From: CAUZRD01 sp963582255 | GTDB taxonomy: Bacteria > Pseudomonadota > Alphaproteobacteria > Rhizobiales > TMED25 | DNA length: 17,840 nucleotides | Reading direction: 5' to 3' | Assembly (NCBI GenBank): GCA_963582255.1 | Contig: CAUZRD010000024.1 | Location: 1 to 17,840, forward strand | Shown: positions 1 through 7,242 of the stretch, one piece after another | Position numbering within the stretch: position 1 is the first letter of the stretch | Layout of the letters: each line of letters begins with the position of its first letter | Position numbers and translations under genes: made by a program | Notes under the pieces: generated by a model | What the model was told of the DNA's origin: nothing | Databases searched by the model: none | The model's input: the letters and a program-made list of their open reading frames with translations, nothing else

Positions 1-114
1 TATTTTGGATTTTTACTGCACCCACCCCATCGGCTGTTTCTCGATAGGATAATGTCAAATGGAAGTATATTGTAGCGTATCGATTAAAAATTTTAGTCCT
101 TCGGAGACAATACA

Positions 115-699
115 ATGAGCGACGGTGCTGCAGCCATCCTGGTAGCTAAGCAACCACGTATTAACTGGACCTATCTATGGGGTGTTGCCGCGGTAGCTGT
201 GGCGTTGATTGTAGCTGTTAACAGCGAGAGCCATTGGCTCCTCAATTTCTTCCACGTTATCACGGGGGTCTTGTGGACTGGGATCGATTTGTTCATGGGA
301 TTTATTATCGGACCAATCCTGAGGAGCCTCGATATTTCGACTCGGCGTGAGATTATTACACGGCTTGTTCCACGCATGCTATTTTTGATGCCAACACTCG
401 CTATTGCCACGAGTGTTGCGGGTATCGAGTTGGCTGGACGCGCAGGTTATATGGCGATTGATTGGCCGGAATATGGGTGGGTATTGGCTGCTCTTGTCAT
501 TGTAACAGTGCTCACCGTACAGGGGCTTGGTATTCTCCTGCCAATCAACGTTATCGTGTTTTTGCAGCTGCGCGAGCCCGAGCCAGACTTGGCTCGCATT
601 GGACGTCTCATGCGCATTTACTTCCTGACAGTGGCTTCGCAAGGCATTATGCAGTTGGCAATTATCCTTGTCATGGCGCGTTTCGTTACAGGGCTTTAA
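115..699 (+). CDS. Small integral membrane protein, CopD/DUF2269-like appearance
   Basis: The 194-residue product is almost entirely hydrophobic, with about five predicted membrane helices near residues 20-36, 43-66, 87-108, 120-150 and 165-190. The second helix holds a histidine (H47) in the context NFFHVITGVLWTG. This recalls the His-containing helices of CopD-like and urate-oxidase-linked membrane domains, in which such histidines can bind haem or copper. That resemblance is by eye only, and the substrate or cofactor is unknown. The start is supported by GGAG at 103-106, eight bases before the ATG. No signal peptide is separable from the first helix. It stands alone: the next gene converges on it from the minus strand. 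I do not recognise a specific function; a membrane-bound redox or haem-associated role is only a guess. Confidence 0.75.
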   Translation: MSDGAAAILVAKQPRINWTYLWGVAAVAVALIVAVNSESHWLLNFFHVITGVLWTGIDLFMGFIIGPILRSLDISTRREIITRLVPRMLFLMPTLAIATSVAGIELAGRAGYMAIDWPEYGWVLAALVIVTVLTVQGLGILLPINVIVFLQLREPEPDLARIGRLMRIYFLTVASQGIMQLAIILVMARFVTGL

Positions 700-720
700 A
701 GCGCTAATATGAGATGTTGG

Positions 721-741
721 TATTCACGTGGGACGTGAATA
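721..741. other. Perfect hairpin between convergent genes
   Basis: TATTCACGT (721-729) and ACGTGAATA (733-741) are perfect 9-bp inverted arms around a GGG loop. The hairpin sits between the stop of the membrane protein gene (699) and the stop of the convergent carboxymuconolactone-decarboxylase-family gene (793). It lies where a terminator or mRNA 3'-end stabiliser is expected for both transcripts. No run of T follows on either strand, so it is not a canonical intrinsic terminator. Confidence 0.5.
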
Positions 742-792
742 GGGGGTCGCGGCCATACCAAGAAATGAATTGAATATGCACCGCAGTTGATA

Positions 793-1221
793 TTAGGCTG
801 GTTGCTCAGTCTCAAGTTCCTTGAACATTTTGGTTATAGCCCTCAGTGCATGGTTAGTCTTCGGCAACCCGATATAGGGGGAGCACTGAACAATGATAGC
901 GATAATCTCATCCTTGGTGAGGCCAAGATTTAGGGCTGAGCGCGCGTGCCAAGTAAGCTCATCTGGGAGATCTTGTGCCGCCATTGCACACATGACGCAG
1001 ATCTCTTTAGTTTTGAGATCGAGTAAGGGCTGGCTCCAGACCATGCCGAAGCACCACTCCATGACGCCTTGGGTATGAGTGGAAGAAATTTCGTAGAACT
1101 CCTGAGAGGCTTGACCGTCTTCACCATAAATTCCCATCTGATTTCGTATGTTGCGGGCCTTTTCCAAGCGCTCTTTTACGTCTGGCGTTTCAAGTTGATC
1201 CCACACGGTTTCAACGCTCAT
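793..1221 (-). CDS. Carboxymuconolactone decarboxylase (CMD) family protein
   Basis: The 142-residue product has the CMD/AhpD helical domain. It carries the family pattern 'LLDLKTKEICVMCAMAA...WHARSALNLGLTKDEI...GLPKTNHALRA', typical of gamma-carboxymuconolactone decarboxylases of aromatic-ring breakdown and of related AhpD-like thiol proteins. A CxxC pair (C75, C78) is present, but the histidine that follows CxxC in AhpD is an alanine (A82), so classic AhpD peroxidase chemistry is not assured. The ATG at 1221 is chosen over an upstream in-frame TTG because AAGGAA lies seven bases before it. Length is normal for the family. No pca ring-cleavage genes are adjacent, so the substrate is open. 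An upstream tandem-repeat promoter suggests activator control. Confidence 0.85.
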   Translation of the reverse strand: MSVETVWDQLETPDVKERLEKARNIRNQMGIYGEDGQASQEFYEISSTHTQGVMEWCFGMVWSQPLLDLKTKEICVMCAMAAQDLPDELTWHARSALNLGLTKDEIIAIIVQCSPYIGLPKTNHALRAITKMFKELETEQPA

Positions 1222-1307
1222 ATGCAAATTCCTTTGTGTTGTTGTTGATAAAAGTTTCTTGTTTCTGCTCCGGTAGTGAATAGCCCGGTGTAGGGGGCGC
1301 TTTGAGG

Positions 1308-1365
1308 AGTATATATCAGCGGCAAACTGTTTAGGTATGGTTATGGCCTGATCTTAGGTATGGTT
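1308..1365 (-). promoter_or_regulatory. Candidate activator-dependent promoter with tandem 12-bp repeats (CMD gene)
   Basis: TTAGGTATGGTT occurs exactly twice, at 1331-1342 and 1354-1365, a 23-bp period or about two helical turns. Read on the minus strand (AACCATACCTAA), the proximal copy occupies the -35 position relative to a good -10 box, TATACT at 1313-1308, with a 17-bp spacer. The -35 hexamer itself (ACCTAA) is poor. A poor -35 covered by one of two same-facing repeats is the usual layout for an activator of the AraC/XylS or similar kind. The activator is not encoded in the window. Confidence 0.5.
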
Positions 1366-1504
1366 TCTGTCTAGACCCATATGTTGTATCTTAAGCTGCC
1401 CTCCAGAGGGAAGTATTAGCTTCGAACGGGTTCTGTGGTAATTGGGCGGTCTTTCCTAGTGAGATATTTTGGTATTAAGAGCATTTTTTGGACACTTAAT
1501 GGGG

Positions 1505-1534
1505 TTGCAATAGTAACAATTCTATTCTTTTAAT
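1505..1534 (+). promoter_or_regulatory. Weak sigma70-like promoter candidate for the Fsr-type MFS gene
   Basis: TTGCAA (1505-1510) and TTTAAT (1529-1534) are separated by 18 bp. The predicted transcript would start only about a dozen bases before the ATG at 1553, which would fit the absence of a visible Shine-Dalgarno site. An inverted repeat AATAG/CTATT lies in the spacer. This is a weak match and could be chance in an AT-rich stretch. Confidence 0.25.
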
Positions 1535-1552
1535 CTATTTTTCTCAAAAATA

Positions 1553-2797
1553 ATGAGTCCTTCAGTGAGCGCACCGGCGCAGAGCAAATACATGGCCGGC
1601 CGGAAGGCTGATGCTACGGTGTTTACAATCCTGTTTGCTATTAGTTTTGCCCATTTTCTCAACGATACTATCCAATCACTTCTTCCCGCCCTTTATCCGG
1701 TCATCAAGGAAACCTTCGCGCTTAGTTATGGTCAGATAGGGATTATTACCCTTGTCTTTCAAATGAGCGCTGCGTTTTTTCAGCCGCTTGTAGGGTTTTT
1801 AGCAGATAAGCGACCGATGCCTTATTCGCTGGTGATCGCCATGGCCCTCACCTTTGTAGGCGTGCTGCTTTTATCGGTGGCACCAACCTACGCGGTCCTA
1901 CTCGTGGCGGCGTTGTTCATCGGGCTAGGTTCATCAATTTTTCACCCCGAATCATCACGAGTGGCAAGGATGGCCGCAGGTAAGAAACGCGGCCTCGCTC
2001 AGTCACTCTTCCAGGTAGGAGGCAACGCAGGCAGCGCTATGGGACCTTTGCTGGCAGCCTTCGTCATAGTAGCCATTGGCCAGTCGGGTATTGCTTGGTT
2101 TTCCACCATTCCGCTGATTGGAGCCGTCGTATTATGGAAAGTTTGTAGGTGGTATCGCGATAGAGTTTATGAAAGGGCAATTGGCGCCAAGCATGCCGCG
2201 GCCGACCTGTTTTTACTTTTACCACGAACACAAGTTACCTTGGCAATTGTCATACTGTTGACGCTTATTTTTTCTAAGCAGTTCTATATGACAAGCCTCA
2301 TGAATTATTACACTTTCTATCTGATCGAGGTGTTTCATGTGGCTGTTCCGACGGCGCAGATTTACCTGTTTTTCTATTTGTTTTCTGTTGCGTTCGGGAC
2401 GTTACTTGGTGGTTGGTTAAGCGACTATTTTGGTCGCAAGACGATCATCTGGTTTTCGATTCTAGGTGCTCTACCGTTTACGTTAATGCTGCCCTACGCG
2501 GGTCTTCTATGGACTGCAATTTTGACCATCATTATAGGCACGATCATGGCGTCTTCCATGGCCGTTATTGTCGTTTTTGCTCAGGATCTCATCCCCGGAA
2601 GAATTGGAATGGTATCGGGCCTATTCCTCGGCTTTGCATTCGGCATGGGGGGTATCGGCGCGGCTCTACTTGGCCAGCTTGCCGACCATACAAGCTTACA
2701 ATATGTCTACAAGATATGTTCGTTCTTGCCAGCTATGGGTATTGTTGCTGCTTTCCTTCCCGATATAGAGCGAAAAGTCAGACAGCTACCGGATTAA
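1553..2797 (+). CDS. MFS transporter, fosmidomycin-resistance (Fsr) type
   Basis: The 414-residue product is a twelve-helix major facilitator. The N-terminal half has the Fsr-family signatures HFLNDTIQSLLPALYP (residues 34-49), QPLVGFLADKRP (77-88) and FHPESSRVARMAAGKKRGLAQ (130-150, given here only as landmarks). These are followed by FQVGGNAGSAMGP. A second motif-A-like segment, GGWLSDYFGRK, opens the C-terminal half near 286-296. Members export fosmidomycin or other small molecules by proton antiport across the inner membrane; the substrate here is unknown. The ATG at 1553 lacks a clear Shine-Dalgarno site. The ATG at 1592 is an alternative start that would remove 13 unstructured residues. 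It diverges from the CMD gene and may share its regulation, but no functional link is demonstrated. Confidence 0.9.
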   Translation: MSPSVSAPAQSKYMAGRKADATVFTILFAISFAHFLNDTIQSLLPALYPVIKETFALSYGQIGIITLVFQMSAAFFQPLVGFLADKRPMPYSLVIAMALTFVGVLLLSVAPTYAVLLVAALFIGLGSSIFHPESSRVARMAAGKKRGLAQSLFQVGGNAGSAMGPLLAAFVIVAIGQSGIAWFSTIPLIGAVVLWKVCRWYRDRVYERAIGAKHAAADLFLLLPRTQVTLAIVILLTLIFSKQFYMTSLMNYYTFYLIEVFHVAVPTAQIYLFFYLFSVAFGTLLGGWLSDYFGRKTIIWFSILGALPFTLMLPYAGLLWTAILTIIIGTIMASSMAVIVVFAQDLIPGRIGMVSGLFLGFAFGMGGIGAALLGQLADHTSLQYVYKICSFLPAMGIVAAFLPDIERKVRQLPD

Positions 2798-3046
2798 TTT
2801 TCCCACAATACATTTTGCGCTTCATTTTTGCGTGTTGAGCAGGTTACATTTAGCGGTATTTATCGTCGTTCGAGTTGCGTTGGCCTAAATTTGTTGCTGA
2901 TAAGTTGCATCTGATTATTGAGCAAGACTTTACTGGCCTAATGGGCGTCTTACGCGTCAGGGCGCGAGGATTTTCAAATACTAGGCTGCCGGGTGGTGAC
3001 GAAAACGGGTCATCAAACCCTTCACTGGTGCAAGAGGTAAAAATTG

Positions 3047-3658
3047 ATGAAAATCCGCCCTGATGATCTGGATTTCAGAGAACGACATCACCTATTTTCT
3101 GGGACTATGGTGCCGCGCGGCATCTATCTGATCTCGACAGTCAGTGAGGACAATATCCTCAACGTTGCTCCGTTCGCTTCTATCGTTACTGTCTCTGTTC
3201 AGCCGTCTCTTCGTGGCTTCGAGGTTTCAACGAGGAAAACCGGGGAGCCGAAGGATACTCTCAGGAACATCTGGTTTACGAATGATTTTGTGATCAACCT
3301 AGTCGACGAGAGTATGGCAGAGGCTATGAACCTGGCATCGGCCGACTATTCCCCAGATATTGATGAATTCAAGGAGACTGGATTGACTCCGGTGAGCGCT
3401 GACATGGTGAGTTCGCCGAGAGTGGGCCAATCTGCGGCCGCGCTCGAATGCAAGGTTATACAGATTCTAGAATTTGGAGAGTTTCCACGAATTTCTAGAT
3501 TTGTAATTGGCGAGGTGGTGTTGATGCATATCAAAGACGAATACTTGATCGATGGAGAGTTGGACAAATCAAAACTTAATGCCCTGGGCCGACTTGGTGG
3601 TGACCTGTTCTGCCGCACTTCCGATACATTTGTTATGAAGCGGGACTTCGTCCTTTGA
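3047..3658 (+). CDS. Flavin-reductase-like domain protein (DIM6/NTAB type)
   Basis: The 203-residue product belongs to the FMN-binding split-barrel flavin reductase family. It shows an early 'VPRGIYLIST' strand (23-32), 'NVAPFASIVTVSVQP' (39-53), 'KDTLRNI' (69-75) and the C-terminal 'ALGRLGGDLFCRTSD' stretch (179-193), in the order usual for the stand-alone family. Such proteins bind FMN and reduce flavin with NAD(P)H, often serving as the partner of an oxygenase, though many are uncharacterised. The ATG at 3047 is preferred to a TTG three bases earlier because AGAGG at 3033-3037 is spaced nine bases from it. It is apparently monocistronic, and its 3' end converges on the SDR gene. The nearby TauD-type dioxygenase does not need a flavin reductase, so no partner oxygenase is visible here. 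Confidence 0.85.
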   Translation: MKIRPDDLDFRERHHLFSGTMVPRGIYLISTVSEDNILNVAPFASIVTVSVQPSLRGFEVSTRKTGEPKDTLRNIWFTNDFVINLVDESMAEAMNLASADYSPDIDEFKETGLTPVSADMVSSPRVGQSAAALECKVIQILEFGEFPRISRFVIGEVVLMHIKDEYLIDGELDKSKLNALGRLGGDLFCRTSDTFVMKRDFVL

Positions 3659-3683
3659 AGTGTTTTTCCGAATGATAGTGCTG

Positions 3684-3706
3684 GTTGGTGTCGCCAACTC
3701 TGTTTT
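3684..3706 (+). terminator. Weak intrinsic terminator after flavin-reductase gene
   Basis: GTTGG (3684-3688) and CCAAC (3694-3698) form a perfect 5-bp stem around the loop TGTCG, extendable by a wobble pair. A T-rich tract, TCTGTTTT, follows at once. It lies 25 bases after the stop codon, before the convergent SDR gene. The stem is short, so efficiency is uncertain. Confidence 0.4.
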
Positions 3707-3757
3707 CGCCAAGTGTGTCTGTATTAGGCCAGAGCTTAAAATTCATGCGCCCATTAT

Positions 3758-4498
3758 CTAGATGAATGAAAGTCCCCCATTTACCTGGATTGTTTGGCCG
3801 GTCTGGTAGGGGTTGGCGATGACCATGAGGACAACGAGAGCAACTTCTTCGGGTTTACCTGCTCGTCCAACGGGGACCCGGTTTGCTGCCTCTTCTAGAC
3901 TTGTAGGCAGCATATCCGTTTTAATTAGCGAGGGTGCGACCGCATTAACTGTGATGCCGTCCTTGGCTAGCTGCGAGGCGTATCCCCGGGTTAGGCCCTC
4001 CATGCCGGCCTTAGATGCATTGTAATGGACGCCAATACCTCCGCCACCACGCGCTGCCCCGGATGTGATGTTAACGATCCGGCCCCAGCGCTTCGCACGC
4101 ATGGAGAGATATGTGGCTTGCGTGCACAGGAACGTAGACTTTAAATTGACGGCAATGGTTTCATCCCACTCAGCCTCGGATAGATTGTCGATGCTGCATA
4201 TGTGGCCAATACCAGCGTTATTAATGAGAATATCGATCGGTCCGAGCGCGCACTCGATCTTGCCGATCATTCCGGCAACGAGGTCGCTTTTCGATACATC
4301 AGCACCGATTGCGATTGCTCGTCGACCAAGGGCTTCCACCGTGTTAGCAACTTTCTGAGCGGCAGCCCCACTTTCGTTGAAATTGATTGCCACATTAGCA
4401 CCCGCTTGCCCAAGAGCTAGCGCAATAGCTGCACCAATCCCACGTGATCCACCAGTTACCAATGCAACGCGCCCCGTAAGATCAGGGGTCATACTCAT
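3758..4498 (-). CDS. Short-chain dehydrogenase/reductase (FabG-like classical SDR)
   Basis: The 246-residue product has the complete classical SDR motif set: cofactor loop TGGSRGIG (residues 15-22), NNAG (93-96), catalytic Asn118, Ser146, Tyr159 and Lys163 (YNASK), and the C-terminal 'VNGG'. It should be a cytosolic NAD(P)H-dependent alcohol/ketone oxidoreductase. Similarity to 3-oxoacyl-ACP reductases is a family trait and does not fix the substrate. The start at 4498 is chosen over one nine codons upstream because GAGGA (4510-4506) is seven bases before it. The leader contains a 7-bp inverted repeat reaching into this site. It lies downstream of the OYE gene on the same strand, with a 191-bp gap that makes a separate promoter likely. 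Confidence 0.92.
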   Translation of the reverse strand: MSMTPDLTGRVALVTGGSRGIGAAIALALGQAGANVAINFNESGAAAQKVANTVEALGRRAIAIGADVSKSDLVAGMIGKIECALGPIDILINNAGIGHICSIDNLSEAEWDETIAVNLKSTFLCTQATYLSMRAKRWGRIVNITSGAARGGGGIGVHYNASKAGMEGLTRGYASQLAKDGITVNAVAPSLIKTDMLPTSLEEAANRVPVGRAGKPEEVALVVLMVIANPYQTGQTIQVNGGLSFI

Positions 4499-4500
4499 GT

Positions 4501-4537
4501 TGAGGTCCTCGCTTTGCGGCTTCAAATTACGACCTCA
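4501..4537 (-). promoter_or_regulatory. Inverted repeat in the SDR leader, next to the ribosome binding site
   Basis: On the minus strand TGAGGTC (4537-4531) is perfectly complementary to GACCTCA (4507-4501), with 23 bases between. The second arm overlaps the end of the GAGGA Shine-Dalgarno sequence and fills the spacer up to the ATG at 4498. In mRNA the hairpin could hinder ribosome loading. Alternatively the DNA arms could be an operator. A 7-bp match at this distance could also be chance. Confidence 0.35.
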
Positions 4538-4689
4538 GCGCAATTGGTAAATCAGGCTGTTATGTCGCGCTAATGTTAGGCTTATTTTAGTAGGGATAAG
4601 ATGCAATTGGTCGAGCCCCATCTTGGTGGGGTTATCTTGTAATTAAGAGGTTGTAGTTGCAAGGGAACGCATGTGTGTGAGCCGGTGTT

Positions 4690-5814
4690 TTATGATCGAG
4701 CTAAGTGCGCCCGCCGTTCAAGATAAAAACCGTAGGCTTCGGGCAGAACTCTATGTGGGTCGTGATGGCCGAGCTCAAGTGCGGCGTGGTATACCCAGTT
4801 GGGGTCGGCCATTAACTCACGGCCAAGAGCGATGAAGTCTGCGCTTCCCTCAGCTAGAATTTGTTCTGCTTGCGCGGCCTCAGTGATAAAACCGACAGCC
4901 ATGGTATTAATCTCGGCGCCTGTGCGGATTGCGCTGGCGTAAGGGACTTGGAATCCGGCGCCAGGATGGGTGTGACTTAGCGAAAGTGAAGAACTCAGCC
5001 CGCCCGACGAACAGTCGATCAGGTCTACCCCTATGTTTTTGAGTTCTTTGGAAAGTGCAATTGTATCGTCCAGGTCGACACCTGCACCGTCAACGGCGGA
5101 AATTCGGTACCAGACCGGTAAACTTTTGGGCCAGATAGCACGTACGGCCTCAGCCACTTCTAGTGCGAATTTCATCCTGGCCGAGCGGTCTCCTCCGTAG
5201 CTGTCGCGACGTTGATTGACCGCCGGTGAGAAAAACTGATGAATAAGATACCCGTGAGCACCATGGATTTCAACAATTTCAAATCCGGCATTGAGCGCAC
5301 GCTGAGCCGCCGTTGCAAAGTTGCGGATAGTTCTGTCGATGTCAGATTTGGTCATCTCTTCCGGTGTGGGCCATGTCTCATTGATGGGCGTTGCGTTCGA
5401 TGAAATCGTCTGCCATGGAGGCTCTGTATCTCTGAGAGAAATTGGAGTTGCCCCCTCTTGAGGTCGTCGCGCGCTGGCCTTTCGACCGGCATGGGCAAGT
5501 TGGATTGCTGGTATTGCATCATGCGCGAGATACATTTTAGCAATCTTGGCTAGCCCCGAAGTATGAGTATCATCCCATAACCCCGTGCAGCCGTGAGTGA
5601 TGCGGCCTTCTGGTGAGACCGCGGTAGCTTCTACCATACCCACTGCAACACCGCTTAGGGCAAACCTGGCGTGGTGCTGATAATGCCAGTCGGCAACACA
5701 ACCATTCTTGGCCTGGTACTGGCACATTGGTGAGACCACAACACGGTTGCGGAAATTTAGACCACGCTGTGTGGCCGGCTGAAAAACATTGGGGAGTTTC
5801 GTGGTCGTATTCAT
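4690..5814 (-). CDS. NADH:flavin oxidoreductase, Old Yellow Enzyme of YqjM class
   Basis: The 374-residue product is an FMN-dependent ene-reductase of the TIM-barrel OYE family. It matches the thermophilic-like/YqjM class. Cys31 and Tyr33 lie in 'SPMCQYQ', where YqjM has its redox-tuning Cys26 and Tyr28. The substrate-anchoring pair H184 and H187 and the nearby Tyr189 lie in 'HGAHGYLIHQFFSP', followed by 'RRDSYGGDRSAR'. 'FIALGRELMADPNW' is the phosphate-binding end, and an arginine-rich tail ends the protein. It would reduce activated C=C bonds of enones, maleimides or nitro compounds using NAD(P)H. The ATG at 5814 is chosen over a GTG four codons upstream because AGGTGA lies eight bases before it. 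It is probably transcribed alone from the 354-bp gap upstream. Confidence 0.93.
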   Translation of the reverse strand: MNTTTKLPNVFQPATQRGLNFRNRVVVSPMCQYQAKNGCVADWHYQHHARFALSGVAVGMVEATAVSPEGRITHGCTGLWDDTHTSGLAKIAKMYLAHDAIPAIQLAHAGRKASARRPQEGATPISLRDTEPPWQTISSNATPINETWPTPEEMTKSDIDRTIRNFATAAQRALNAGFEIVEIHGAHGYLIHQFFSPAVNQRRDSYGGDRSARMKFALEVAEAVRAIWPKSLPVWYRISAVDGAGVDLDDTIALSKELKNIGVDLIDCSSGGLSSSLSLSHTHPGAGFQVPYASAIRTGAEINTMAVGFITEAAQAEQILAEGSADFIALGRELMADPNWVYHAALELGHHDPHRVLPEAYGFYLERRAHLARS

Positions 5815-6168
5815 GATCGCTATCACCTGAATATGAGATGCTTATGCCGCAACTTTCGGTGTTATCGTATCGAGATGGCTACCGGAAACGATGATTTCAT
5901 CATGCCCGATGTAGGTGGTGTAAACAATTGACTTCTATACAAAAGATGCAAACTTGGATGCCCATGATACTTTTGAAACAAAGAAAAATAGCTGCTCGGC
6001 ATAACAATACGCATTGTTGGCACTATTGAGGTATGCCTGTCCGCAAAGAAATCGAAATTGGTGGCGGAGCCAATAGGTAGCCAACGAGCGGCACGCTTGG
6101 AGCGGCAGCTATCGGGAGAAGGCAACAGGAACTACCCGGAGCCGATCTCCGCATGGTTCTGTTTGGCC
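5815..6168. other. Intergenic region between OYE and PanE-like genes
   Basis: This 354-bp gap holds no convincing gene. It should contain the end of the PanE-like transcript and the promoter of the OYE gene, both on the minus strand. A perfect 16-bp palindrome, AACAAT-ACGC-ATTGTT (6003-6018), is operator-like and lies about 190 bp before the OYE start. A weak CGGAG/CTCCG stem at 6137-6151 lies just past the PanE-like stop but has no T tract. No confident -10/-35 pair was found. Confidence 0.5.
6003..6018. promoter_or_regulatory. Palindromic operator-like site upstream of OYE gene
   Basis: AACAAT and ATTGTT are perfect 6-bp inverted arms around ACGC. Dyads of this size are typical of TetR, MarR or MerR-type regulators, which commonly control OYE genes in response to electrophiles. 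No regulator gene is nearby in the window, and the site is distant from the start codon, so the assignment is tentative. Confidence 0.3.
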
Positions 6169-7242
6169 TCATCTGGTTGAAAGCAGTGGAATTCCGGCGT
6201 TTTCAAGTACCGTGTGTATGTTTCCCCGGGCAGGTTTAAGGCGGCCGGCGTCGACCGCAAGCATCGCATCAACAATTGCGCGCGTCGCCGGAACGTCTAA
6301 TCCGATCTCAACCGCTCGATCTAGCACATGGCCGTTGATAAAGCGGATTTCGCTCAACCGCCCCTTGGCCACATCCTGTCCCATCGAAGACATGCGATTG
6401 GCACCCTGGCTACGCCTGGCGATTGTGCCGTCGAGTACCGCGTGGGTTTCCGGAGTGTCTGCATCAGCCCATTGCTGTGCTGAATGCCCACCAAAATCCT
6501 CAACGCCGTGGCCGAGAGCAATCCCAACCGCTGCGGCTTCCTTCGCCAGTTGAATCTGAAGTGTCCGACAGGTGGGATCAGCTGCCAGCTCGGCCGAGCC
6601 CAGACCGGATATGCCAACCACGGGATTGCCCATGCAGTTGAGTGCAAGCTTTGCCCAGCGTTCGCCCCATAGGTTGAGCGTAATTTTTCCTGCATCAATC
6701 GGATCGAAGAGGTCTATCAGCCAGTGCAGCCGTTCTGTGTCACTGCCATCGTGTTCTCCTGCACGGAATACCGTGTGGCCAAGCTCACGCTGACGCTTTT
6801 CACCTGGTCGGTGAGCTTTGCCAGCCACGTACATCTCCACCGCGATGGCAGACATTATTAGGCCAACGGACCTCTCGCGGCCGACGGCGGCAGCAATATC
6901 GGGGTCTGGCCAGGAGTTCTGGGCGGAGACGATAAATCCTTTAGACGAAACGAAAGTGTCGACGAACCTCGCTGCCCATCGGGTGTCATATGCCTTGACC
7001 GCAACAAATCCGACCTCGAAGGGCTTCTCCCGAGCTAGTTTTTCACTTTCATGCAAGTGAACCATACGAGGATGGGCAACAAAACTCTCGTGAGGGCCAC
7101 TGATGGCGAGGCCGTCAGAGGTAATCTTTTCCACCTGTTCGGTCCAATGCTCAACCAGAGTTACATCGTGTCCAATATGGGAAAGCCAGCCGCCGAGATA
7201 GGTGCCGACAGCACCAGCGCCTATAAAGATGAGACGTGCCAT
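6169..7242 (-). CDS. Ketopantoate reductase (PanE/ApbA) family oxidoreductase
   Basis: The 357-residue product opens with the NAD(P)-binding Rossmann motif GAGAVG (residues 8-13). It keeps the family's lysine in 'AVKAYDT' (K83), the catalytic lysine and asparagine in 'WAKLALNC' (K198, N202) and the C-terminal 'SSMGQDVAKGRLSEI' segment with E298, which correspond to the catalytic residues of E. coli PanE. It is longer than E. coli PanE, like many paralogues that act on other 2-oxo acids. No pantothenate genes are nearby, so true ketopantoate reduction is unproven. The ATG at 7242 follows AAGGGA by six bases and is preferred to the GTG seven codons upstream. The gene is visibly richer in G+C than its neighbours. 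It diverges from the TauD-type gene. Confidence 0.9.
   Translation of the reverse strand: MARLIFIGAGAVGTYLGGWLSHIGHDVTLVEHWTEQVEKITSDGLAISGPHESFVAHPRMVHLHESEKLAREKPFEVGFVAVKAYDTRWAARFVDTFVSSKGFIVSAQNSWPDPDIAAAVGRERSVGLIMSAIAVEMYVAGKAHRPGEKRQRELGHTVFRAGEHDGSDTERLHWLIDLFDPIDAGKITLNLWGERWAKLALNCMGNPVVGISGLGSAELAADPTCRTLQIQLAKEAAAVGIALGHGVEDFGGHSAQQWADADTPETHAVLDGTIARRSQGANRMSSMGQDVAKGRLSEIRFINGHVLDRAVEIGLDVPATRAIVDAMLAVDAGRLKPARGNIHTVLENAGIPLLSTR

Larger units (their letters stand above)
1222..1552. other. Divergent intergenic region between CMD gene and MFS gene
   Basis: This 331-bp gap holds no credible ORF. It separates two divergently transcribed genes and contains a tandem 12-bp repeat with a candidate minus-strand promoter (1308-1365) and a weaker plus-strand promoter candidate (1505-1534). 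It also has a short perfect palindrome, CCCTC-CA-GAGGG at 1399-1410, and an AATAG...CTATT inverted repeat (1509-1526) lying inside the plus-strand promoter candidate. Shared regulation of the two genes is plausible but not shown. Confidence 0.6.

Noticed and set aside
1..114. Promoter of the first membrane protein gene (GATAAT-like and TATATT-like boxes near 46-75)
   Set aside because: -10-like hexamers are present but none has an acceptable -35 partner; only the Shine-Dalgarno site at 103-106 is firm.
2875..3063. Open frame of 62 codons overlapping the flavin-reductase start
   Set aside because: Non-ATG start, overlaps the well-supported start of the real gene, product resembles nothing known.
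4616..4631. CCCCA/TGGGG stem downstream of the OYE gene as an intrinsic terminator
   Set aside because: On the transcribed (minus) strand the 5-bp stem is not followed by a T tract and has a mismatch just outside it.
5862..6125. Open frame of 87 codons on the minus strand between OYE and PanE-like genes
   Set aside because: No recognisable domain, irregular composition, no convincing ribosome binding site, and it would leave no promoter space for the OYE gene.
6212..6793. Several open frames on the plus strand opposite the PanE-like gene
   Set aside because: They are antisense shadows of a G+C-rich coding gene with intact catalytic motifs on the minus strand.
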